This document shows, in pieces, positions 8,589-16,151 of a stretch of DNA of 64,000 bases (position 1 is the first letter of the stretch; every line of letters begins with the position of its first letter). The notes under the pieces are model-generated. The model searched no databases. It saw nothing but the letters and a program-made list of their open reading frames with translations, and was not told the origin of the DNA. This stretch comes from Sphingobacteriales bacterium. Its GTDB lineage: Bacteria; Bacteroidota; Bacteroidia; Chitinophagales; Chitinophagaceae. The position numbers were made by a program, and so were the translations under genes. The stretch lies in contig JACRJO010000022.1 of the NCBI GenBank assembly GCA_016219985.1, positions 1-64,000 of the forward strand. Direction: 5' to 3'.

Positions 8589-10544
8589 TTAATTATTGAT
8601 AACCCCCAGCACTTCCTTAAAACTATCCAGTATTTTATCCACGGTAACTTTGCCACCCGGGCCCGGGGTCGCAATGGTTTTGGCCGCATCGATTGCTTTC
8701 ATAAATACATCCGAGGTCTTATCCGTAAATCCTTCCGGGATCACGGCGTACACATAATTATCATTGATCTTTGCGCTCCATGGCAGGGCGAGTTTGCCTT
8801 CCGTGGTATGATTAAATACAAGGCGATATACATACCCCCTTGTATCCCTGTCCATAAAAAGCATTTTACTCACCAGCGACTCCCCCTTTGCCGGGGAAAC
8901 ATTGATATTCTCCTCTATTTCTTCACCGTATTTTTTATACCGGACCTGCAGGGTAGCCCTGCTGATATTGGCGGCCTTCAGTTTATCCAGGTCCACTTCA
9001 AATTCGATGGTTCTCGGGACCACCGGCGGTTTCAATGTTACCGCTTCCATCTGTCCTTTTTCCCAGCCGGGATCGGGTGGAAACACATTTCCGCCTCTCA
9101 GACTCCATTGCACCTTGTATTGATACATATCCGGGTTATTGTCCTCGCCCGCTGCATAAGTCATTGCCGCGGTAATCCCTTTCTCTGCCACAAATTTTTT
9201 ATCAATGGTTACACGATCCATGAAGTCATTTCCTGAATTCCGTTTCTTGCGCACATTTACCGTCACATAATTCACTTCCTGGTCAAACATTTCTTTGGCT
9301 TCCAGGTCAAGCACAAACCGTATATCCAGGTGTTTAAAGAAAGGATCGTTCAGGTTTACGCTGGCGATACAATTTTTATTATCTCTGACTGAATTGTACC
9401 AGGTTTTCAGGTTCTGTGAAAAAGCCACCGGCATGCCCAGCATATAATTGTAGTTCATCATGATGACTTCTCTCTTTTTCCTGACACTATTCTCGATCCT
9501 TTTTACATCCAGGTAATACCCATACGCGTCTTTTTTCCCGGGCAGGTATTCCTTTTCTTTTTCTGTAGGCGGCGTGGCCTGTGGCCGGTCATCGGCCGGT
9601 TTGGCAAATTTGTCCATGAACATCTGGAAGAAAAGTTCAGTCAGTTTTTCCGTAGTGGCATTCGGAATACCCTGGTCGATCTGTATAATGATCGCATTAT
9701 TTTCCACCATTTTATCATATACACTGTGCAGTTCATTCCAGGACTGGCTTTCCTGCACGGCGTCCTTTGTTTCCACTCTCCGGTATTCCGCGGTGACTTT
9801 ATCCTGCTTGATCACCTGCGACATTTTTTCATAGTCCACAACGATCTTTGCCTTCAGCCCGTTCACCTTCACATAATATTTATAAAAGAAATCGCAGCTG
9901 AGGTCGGTGATAGCAAGGTCCTTATCGAATGTCTTGGCCAGTAATTGCGCCCCGAATTTATTCAGGTTGGTGGCAACGGCTACTTTTGCGCCCTCCTGCA
10001 GGGGAGCTTTGCCTGATGTTACCAGGCTTTTGACCATGCCTCCTTCCTTGTTTACCACGCCTGAAGTAATGCGGAACGAATTGGCATCTTCCGCCGCAAA
10101 GAGATCAACCGGTCCCTTCACAAGCGCTCCTTCCATTTTTGCAGCGAGTTTGCCCTGGAGTTCATCCAGCTGGTCCTTTGTATAACCTAACTGCATGAGG
10201 AAATGCATTAAGGCGCCGCTTACACCTCCCTGGTCTTCACGTTCCTCAGTCACATACTTCAGGAATAAAAACTCGGGAACCTGTGTCACCGGGTTTTTTG
10301 AAAGCATCGCCTGTGTGGGAACATAGTAATAGTTTTTCCCGCCCCTTGCCCCGGGCCCCGCTCCCTGGGTCTGGGCATAAAGCGTGATGGCCGTACCATC
10401 ATTAAGGGTAATAACTAGTTTTGAATTGAAATCAAGGTTTTGCTGGGCGACCGCTGCCGCCGGCAAAAGGAACAACATGAGCAGTAAGCAGGTAATGGCT
10501 GAACCCAGCCTCGGTCCCCGCAGTTGTTGAAGGATAATATTCAT
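8589..10544 (-). CDS. Secreted protein of unrecognised family, paralogue 2
   Basis: 651 residues with a signal peptide ending near AAAVAQQ. It keeps the family order: YYYVPTQAML, a GALMHFLM segment, GKAPLQEGAKVAVATNL, GAQLLAKTF, then NLNDPFFKHLDIRFVLDL and YVTVNVRKK. It differs from its paralogues in an alpha-helical insertion (VYDKMVENNAII to KEKEYLPG) and in a longer C-terminal tail (about residues 600-651) predicted helical. It lies between the NlpC/P60-like gene (30-bp gap) and paralogue 1 (40-bp gap) on the same strand. No enzymatic motif is visible; structural or scaffold function is inferred only from the multiplicity of the family. Confidence 0.8.
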   Translation of the reverse strand: MNIILQQLRGPRLGSAITCLLLMLFLLPAAAVAQQNLDFNSKLVITLNDGTAITLYAQTQGAGPGARGGKNYYYVPTQAMLSKNPVTQVPEFLFLKYVTEEREDQGGVSGALMHFLMQLGYTKDQLDELQGKLAAKMEGALVKGPVDLFAAEDANSFRITSGVVNKEGGMVKSLVTSGKAPLQEGAKVAVATNLNKFGAQLLAKTFDKDLAITDLSCDFFYKYYVKVNGLKAKIVVDYEKMSQVIKQDKVTAEYRRVETKDAVQESQSWNELHSVYDKMVENNAIIIQIDQGIPNATTEKLTELFFQMFMDKFAKPADDRPQATPPTEKEKEYLPGKKDAYGYYLDVKRIENSVRKKREVIMMNYNYMLGMPVAFSQNLKTWYNSVRDNKNCIASVNLNDPFFKHLDIRFVLDLEAKEMFDQEVNYVTVNVRKKRNSGNDFMDRVTIDKKFVAEKGITAAMTYAAGEDNNPDMYQYKVQWSLRGGNVFPPDPGWEKGQMEAVTLKPPVVPRTIEFEVDLDKLKAANISRATLQVRYKKYGEEIEENINVSPAKGESLVSKMLFMDRDTRGYVYRLVFNHTTEGKLALPWSAKINDNYVYAVIPEGFTDKTSDVFMKAIDAAKTIATPGPGGKVTVDKILDSFKEVLGVINN

Positions 10545-10574
10545 GGTTTTGATTTTACGTGATAAAATTTATGG

Positions 10575-11276
10575 CTAAGAGCGGTGAAAAAACCTGTACA
10601 GGACCCTGTGCCGTATAAAAGAACAGGAAGCCTTGTCGTCTGCATTTTTAATCACTTCCACCTCTTTTACTTTCCGGAGCGCCCGGTAAAACTTATTGGG
10701 CGTGCTGCTCCACCCGGCCATAATAAATTCCCTGCTTTTTAGTTCTACCTGCAGCAATTTCTCCACGGCTACGCGTACAAAATCCGTACAATTAAACAAC
10801 CTCGCATTGAAAGGGCGGTTGGAGGCCACCATACTATCCAGCAAACTGATCACCAGCTGATCCTGCTGCCAGGTTGTTTTGATCTTCAACAGCCCGTCGC
10901 TGGGGTAATGCTCCCTGTGCGGGATTCCTTTATCGCATAAACTGTTCAGGGTGATTTCCTCTGTGGTGGTGACGGGCAACTTGTAATACAGGGCCGGGAT
11001 ATCCTTACCGGTGCTGCGCACATTAAAGTGGTCATCGTCAGGCCAAAGATCATAGTAGGTAAGCTCGCCGGTAGTAACCGTGTCGGCTATTTGTCTGATG
11101 CCTCCGGGTTCCTGTATCTCCTTATACACTACTTTGTAATTATCCACGGCAATGCCTGCATGTCCCGTCTTGCCTTTAAACGTGGCGTAATAGACAATGT
11201 ACACATGATCCCCCTTTGCGAAACAGGGTTGGGAAAGAGCGCATACCCCCAGCCATATGGTAATAAACAGCTTCAC
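10575..11276 (-). CDS. Secreted permuted NlpC/P60-like (papain-fold) hydrolase
   Basis: 233 residues with a signal peptide (CALSQPCFA). GKTGHAGIAV places a His at residue 39 and ARLFNCTDFVRVAV a Cys at residue 163: His before Cys is the order of circularly permuted NlpC/P60 proteins of the YaeF/YiiX type, which cut or form amide or ester bonds in the envelope. The start is GTG at 11276, overlapping the TGA of paralogue 3 (11273-11275), so translation is coupled. Its position inside the run of paralogues argues for a shared function, for example modifying peptidoglycan or a family member. The assignment rests on two motifs and context; DUF4105-type or other papain-like proteins are alternatives. 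Confidence 0.6.
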   Translation of the reverse strand: MKLFITIWLGVCALSQPCFAKGDHVYIVYYATFKGKTGHAGIAVDNYKVVYKEIQEPGGIRQIADTVTTGELTYYDLWPDDDHFNVRSTGKDIPALYYKLPVTTTEEITLNSLCDKGIPHREHYPSDGLLKIKTTWQQDQLVISLLDSMVASNRPFNARLFNCTDFVRVAVEKLLQVELKSREFIMAGWSSTPNKFYRALRKVKEVEVIKNADDKASCSFIRHRVLYRFFHRS

Positions 11277-13054
11277 GTTCCGGGTATTGTATCAATGAAT
11301 AAAAGTTCCGTATCATTTTCCCCGGTTGCGGTTTTTTCCGTACCGTCCTTCATTCTCCAGCGCAGGGTATATTTATAGGCATACTGCCCCGAGGGGAGCG
11401 TTATATCAAATTGCTTTTGCGAAAAATCATCATCCGGCTTTACTGTGGTTTCTATGCTCCGGTTTTCCCCAAAGAAGGAATATTCGATCCGGAGGGTAAC
11501 CGCCCTTACGTTTTTGGATTTCAAAAACCCGGGATCGCCATCAATCTTCACTGTTCTTCTTTCGTACGGAACATAGAGATTGATCATGGAGGCATTTTGC
11601 CGGATCCAGCCGGTTTGGTAGGTTTTACCCCCCTTAAAATTATACTGCGCCTTGAAGTCGTAGTTCAGCCAGGCCAGCCTGTCTGTATCACTTACCGATC
11701 CGTAATTCATGGTAAGCTGCCTGTTCTCTGTAATAGTGGATTTTACAATATTGACTTCTTTTAACGTGGCGCTCCCGTTCCCATGATCTTTCTTCATTGT
11801 CACCGTGATGCTGTTGATCATTTTATCAAATTCGGGCAGGAGGGCGCCGTCCACCCCAATATAAATATCACGCTGCTCGAAGTCAGGGTCCGTCAGTGAT
11901 ACTGTTCTGAAATACTCCTCGCTCTGCCCGTACTTTTTGTAAAAATCGCCGATATTAAAAGTGATATAATGATGCCGGTCACTGGAAATGCGGCTGTTAA
12001 AACTCAGTGTACTCGTACCGCTTGTTTTGACATCCTTTAATTTATACCCAAAGTGGGCGCCAAATCCAACCGTTTTCCCGCTTGACAGGGAGCCTCCGGC
12101 GCTATTACTGAAAAGGCCGTTTAACAAACCGCCAAGCCCGCCCTGCTGGCCGGCCGGCAACTGTTCGGGCTCAACCCGCCGGAATAACATATCGGTGATC
12201 TTATTGTAAGCAGTTGTGACCAGGGCATCCATTCTTGAATCATCCCCCGCCATTTCCAGTTTTATCGCATTCGTCTTTCGTAGCTCTTCGTACACTTTTT
12301 CAATTTCCGCGCTTACGAAATAAACACTTGCCCCGCCGGAGATCTTTTCATTCTTCTGTACCTCTGCCCAATCAACCGTCAGTTTTGCGTTATAGGCATC
12401 GGTTAATCCCGAAAAAGCCAGGTCAAAAACCAGGGAAACATCCGGCGTATTCATCTTAAAACTTTCCAGCAATAATTTCGAACGTTGCGGATCCATTTCA
12501 AATGATAACGCTATCCGGCTGCCCTGCAAGACCGGCGCCGCACCCATTGCCAGCAGGTTTCGTTCACTCTTTCCATTGTCAGGGTTCAGGATGGAAGATA
12601 CCAGGGCAAACCGTCCTTCTTTAAACACAATGGGGCCCCGGAGTTTTACACTATCATTCCCATTTAAAAGTTCTTTCAGGGCCTGCTCCGCCCTTCTTAC
12701 TTTTTTCTCATCCGTATCGTAGGTTACCAGGAAATGAAGCACCCCGCCACCTCCAGCCTGGGATATTGATTTATCCGGCGAAGTGCTGTTGTCCGTATTA
12801 TTCACATACCGTATAAACGAAAACTGGGGTTGTTTCCTTTCATTGATGGCCAGGGATGCCTGGTCAGGTAAATACAAATACTGCAATGTGTCTGTCAGTA
12901 AAGGGAAACACCAAAGCCCCTCCACCCGGACACCCCTGTCGATGGCAATTTGCTGGGCCGCTGCATTCAATGACAGCAAGATCGTAATGGTCATCAAAAG
13001 CCGTTTAAAAAAAACAGTCAGCCGGGCGGGTATATTTTTATTAAAATTGATCAT
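11273..13054 (-). CDS. Secreted protein of unrecognised family, paralogue 3
   Basis: 593 residues with a signal peptide (LLMTITILLSLNAAAQ). The family marks are close to those of paralogue 1: QPQFSFIRY, GGGGVLHFLV, LRGPIVFKEGRFALVSS, GAAPVLQGSRIALSFEM, SKLLLESFKMNTPDVSL, an ALVTTAYNKITDMLF segment, a Gly/Ser-rich linker, then SLTDPDFEQRDIYIGVDG and a final domain ending DTELLFID. Its ATG overlaps the TGA of paralogue 4 in ATGA (13051-13054), showing translational coupling. Function unknown; secretion to periplasm or outside is predicted from the signal peptide. Confidence 0.8.
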   Translation of the reverse strand: MINFNKNIPARLTVFFKRLLMTITILLSLNAAAQQIAIDRGVRVEGLWCFPLLTDTLQYLYLPDQASLAINERKQPQFSFIRYVNNTDNSTSPDKSISQAGGGGVLHFLVTYDTDEKKVRRAEQALKELLNGNDSVKLRGPIVFKEGRFALVSSILNPDNGKSERNLLAMGAAPVLQGSRIALSFEMDPQRSKLLLESFKMNTPDVSLVFDLAFSGLTDAYNAKLTVDWAEVQKNEKISGGASVYFVSAEIEKVYEELRKTNAIKLEMAGDDSRMDALVTTAYNKITDMLFRRVEPEQLPAGQQGGLGGLLNGLFSNSAGGSLSSGKTVGFGAHFGYKLKDVKTSGTSTLSFNSRISSDRHHYITFNIGDFYKKYGQSEEYFRTVSLTDPDFEQRDIYIGVDGALLPEFDKMINSITVTMKKDHGNGSATLKEVNIVKSTITENRQLTMNYGSVSDTDRLAWLNYDFKAQYNFKGGKTYQTGWIRQNASMINLYVPYERRTVKIDGDPGFLKSKNVRAVTLRIEYSFFGENRSIETTVKPDDDFSQKQFDITLPSGQYAYKYTLRWRMKDGTEKTATGENDTELLFIDTIPGT

Positions 13055-14928
13055 GGCTTTTTAAACTGGTCGGGTGAAGGAGGTGCTAAAAACAAATAAT
13101 TGGACGTAAGGTGGTTTAATGGCGGGGCGGCTTTCCCTTTTGTCTTACTGTACCAGACAGCCTGGTACACAACCGGCGCATCCTTGTCGTGGTAAACGGA
13201 CACCCGGGTCGTCGAATTCTGATCTGCCGCTCTCAAAATGAAATGCCGCACCGCTTTTTTCTCCCCGCCCTGGATACTCGCAAAACTGATATCAACGGAG
13301 GAAATACTATCGGTCATAAATTGCTGGCGGTCTGCATCGACTTCCACATATTCCTTTACCAATGGCGGAATGAGCGAGACGGCAGGGTCAGCGCTGCTGA
13401 TCCAGTTTTTTGCATCTGCGGGATAACGCACCACTTTCGGATTTCCCTTAAAACTCCAGAGTAGCTGGTATTCGTAATTCAGCCAGTCAGCGTTTTGCAA
13501 ACCCAGCCGCGGATATGAAATCTCTTTCAGGTTAATCCCTTTCTTCAGGTCGTTCCCGTTAATAATAAGCTGCGCGGTAACATCATCCTGGCCATTGCTG
13601 TATTTTTTCCTGAAATTAACCGTTACAAAATTCACGATATCATCAAAGGCGTCCGTAAATTCACCGTCTACCTGGAAATTGATACTTCTTCGCTGAAAAG
13701 CCGGGTCGTCCATATTGACGATGCGGAAATAATTTGAGTCAGCCCCTAACTGCGTGTACAGCCCCCCCAGGTTTCCGGCCGTATGGAAGGGAACTTTGAT
13801 CGTGGTGGATTTACTCAGGTTGAGGTAAAACTTATTGGTCCGGATATCTTTCACATCCTTCATGATATACTGGTTATCGGTCCGGTACTCCGGATTAAGG
13901 TTCTTTTTCCTTTGCGGCGAGAACCATCCCAAAATCGGTAATGATCCCATCACATCAGAAAGTCCTTCCGCGATATCATTCACCACTCCCGTCTTCTCCT
14001 GCTTTCCCTGGTCAACAAAACCCAGGCTGGCGTCCACCCGTTCAGGTTCTTTGGACCAACCGGTTTTTGTATCAAACATGATCTCGGTCAGCTTATTCGT
14101 CACCACGCTCAGGATTCCATCCATATCACTGGTTTTTACACCCAGGCCGGCTGAGCGGTCAAACACATCCACTTTTATCCCCCCCGATTTAATCATCTCA
14201 TCCGTCACCTGGCGTATCTGGTTCTTGTTGTATCCCTGCTGGTTATTGAAAATCTGGCTGAAATGTGAATACACCACATTCATTTCCGCGGTTACCACCG
14301 CATTGTATGCCCTCACCGATGCTTCGTAATACCCATGAATCGAAACGGACACATCCGATGTCGGGCCGGTAAAAGAATTCCATAATAACGTAGCACCCTG
14401 CGGGTTCAGCAAAGAGGCCACAGCTGCTTTTGACCCCGGTGTAAGCGGTGCAAAGCCCGATGTTACCACCGACCGGGTCATCGCATCTTTCCCTTCCTTA
14501 TTACTCAATACCCCGGATACGATTTCAAAACTGGGAGTGGTATTTTCCGGATCATCTTTTTTGGGCTGCATCAGCGGTACCGGGCCCGCAATCCTGGCGC
14601 CGGGTGTAACTTTCTGAAGTTCCTTTGTAACCGCAGCCAGCAGGGAGTCGGGGATCCTGAACTCGATCAATGCATGGAAAAGTCCCCCGCTGTTTTCCAC
14701 TTTATCACTGACATATTTTATGCAGAGAAATTCGAGCGAACCATCCTCTTTTGTGGCCAGGCGGGGGTAACGGGGCAGGTAGTAATAATCCGTTTCCTTA
14801 CTCCGGTCCTGCAGGAGGGTAAGTCCCCCGATCGTGACATTCCCCTCGTCATATTTAACCTGGCCAAGGGCTTGCAGGTTAACCAGGACAAGTACGGCCA
14901 GCACAGAATTTTTAACGTGTAAAACCAT
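13051..14928 (-). CDS. Secreted protein of unrecognised family, paralogue 4
   Basis: 625 residues with a signal peptide (MVLHVKNSVLAVLVLVNLQALGQ). It carries DYYYLPRYPRLATKEDG, SGGLFHALIEF, IAGPVPLM, GFAPLTPGSKAAVASLL, GATLLWNSF, and in the second half FRIVNMDDPAFQRRS followed by INFQVDG and FVTVNFRKKYSNG. This copy lacks the final IVFAD-type ending and instead stops with a short Pro-rich tail (LAPPSPDQFKKP). It starts 25 bp after the preceding gene's stop (14954). It is one of four full-length paralogues in the operon. No catalytic motif is seen. Confidence 0.8.
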   Translation of the reverse strand: MVLHVKNSVLAVLVLVNLQALGQVKYDEGNVTIGGLTLLQDRSKETDYYYLPRYPRLATKEDGSLEFLCIKYVSDKVENSGGLFHALIEFRIPDSLLAAVTKELQKVTPGARIAGPVPLMQPKKDDPENTTPSFEIVSGVLSNKEGKDAMTRSVVTSGFAPLTPGSKAAVASLLNPQGATLLWNSFTGPTSDVSVSIHGYYEASVRAYNAVVTAEMNVVYSHFSQIFNNQQGYNKNQIRQVTDEMIKSGGIKVDVFDRSAGLGVKTSDMDGILSVVTNKLTEIMFDTKTGWSKEPERVDASLGFVDQGKQEKTGVVNDIAEGLSDVMGSLPILGWFSPQRKKNLNPEYRTDNQYIMKDVKDIRTNKFYLNLSKSTTIKVPFHTAGNLGGLYTQLGADSNYFRIVNMDDPAFQRRSINFQVDGEFTDAFDDIVNFVTVNFRKKYSNGQDDVTAQLIINGNDLKKGINLKEISYPRLGLQNADWLNYEYQLLWSFKGNPKVVRYPADAKNWISSADPAVSLIPPLVKEYVEVDADRQQFMTDSISSVDISFASIQGGEKKAVRHFILRAADQNSTTRVSVYHDKDAPVVYQAVWYSKTKGKAAPPLNHLTSNYLFLAPPSPDQFKKP

Positions 14929-14953
14929 ATATATATATTTATCGGTGAATCAG

Positions 14954-16132
14954 TTATTGGTTATCCGGATTTGACCTGGGCACTATTTTATCGGGCGGCG
15001 ATGTAATATCGAGTATCTCGCTCCATTCTTTCTTTTCCACCCAGCCTGTCGTACTGAGTTCTCCATCCGTATTGATCTCCGTCACCCGGTAATAAAAGGG
15101 TTTATCAAACCTGACTGCATAAACAAACCGGATGCTTTTCGCGTAAATATCCGGCTTACTGCCTTTAAAGGAAAAACCTGAAACAATATCCGAGCCATTT
15201 ACACTGGTAGCTTTTATTTCGATCCTTTTGGCAAAAAGGTCAGGTCGCAATTCGTTATTAAAATCATAGCAGTACACATCAAACAGGGGGTATTTGGCCG
15301 GGATTTTCTCATTAATATCCACTTTCTGAATAACCGAGGGCCATTTATCAGGGTCCGCCGTTATAACAAATGCATTGGCTTTAACCATCAGCACATTTAA
15401 GGTGCTGTCCTTCTGGTTCTTTATTTCATTGGCAAAAAGATCATACACCTGCCTGGCGATCTCCCTGTTACCCGAAACGGTTACATCCTCCAGCCCCCGC
15501 TCTGAAAAAGCAGCATACATGGCATAGGAAAAACTCATTGCCGACTGATGATTTTTAATAGCCGATTCCACTAACTGGGCGTCATTATTATTCAACCGCA
15601 GGTTGATGATACGGTCGTTCCAGTAGCTGTTGTTGGCAGCTGCAGCCTCATCAGCCGCTTCCGAAAAACTTGTTTTGATAAGATGAAGACTATCGGCAGC
15701 CGCTTCACCCGAAGTGCCTGCGAAACTGAGCAGGGAAGAAAACCTGCGAACAGGCAAGGGTCTTAATTCTGCGGATGGATTCGTATTTCTCAGCAGGGTC
15801 CTGATGTCCGCAATTTTCTTTTGCAGGGAAGGGTCAACCACCACCCGAAACTGCAGGAGGTTGTTGAATTTTGCGATACCCGCATCGCCCGTTGACCGGG
15901 TGCCGGTATAGCGCATTTGCGTCAAGGTAAAAGAAGGTTTCCCGTCGGCATCCGTCATCAGCTTATAATCCGGGGGAACGTAATAAAACAGACCCGGCAG
16001 TTTCACATCCCTGTATATTTTCTGGTCCAGTATGACCTGCGAAGAAACCAATGATGGCTGGGCCACCGCATTGGCATAGAAAATACCAACGCAGGAAAGC
16101 AACCTGATAATATGATGAATACCCGGAATCAT
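14954..16132 (-). CDS. Short secreted relative of the paralogue family
   Basis: 392 residues with a signal peptide (LLSCVGIFYANAVAQ). Near residue 50 it has LFYYVPPDYKLMTDADGKPS, which matches the N-terminal signature of paralogues 1-4, then LLQFRVVVDPSLQKKIADI and a C-terminal strand-rich segment ending in DGELSTTGWVEKKEW that resembles the C-terminal domain of the long copies. The central region is reduced and helical (AAADSLHLIKTSFSEAADEA). It therefore looks like a shortened, diverged family member. It lies 21 bp after the first operon gene and 25 bp before paralogue 4. The relationship rests on eye alignment and is less secure than among paralogues 1-4. Confidence 0.7.
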   Translation of the reverse strand: MIPGIHHIIRLLSCVGIFYANAVAQPSLVSSQVILDQKIYRDVKLPGLFYYVPPDYKLMTDADGKPSFTLTQMRYTGTRSTGDAGIAKFNNLLQFRVVVDPSLQKKIADIRTLLRNTNPSAELRPLPVRRFSSLLSFAGTSGEAAADSLHLIKTSFSEAADEAAAANNSYWNDRIINLRLNNNDAQLVESAIKNHQSAMSFSYAMYAAFSERGLEDVTVSGNREIARQVYDLFANEIKNQKDSTLNVLMVKANAFVITADPDKWPSVIQKVDINEKIPAKYPLFDVYCYDFNNELRPDLFAKRIEIKATSVNGSDIVSGFSFKGSKPDIYAKSIRFVYAVRFDKPFYYRVTEINTDGELSTTGWVEKKEWSEILDITSPPDKIVPRSNPDNQ

Positions 16133-16151
16133 GTTTTACTGCTGAAAAAAA

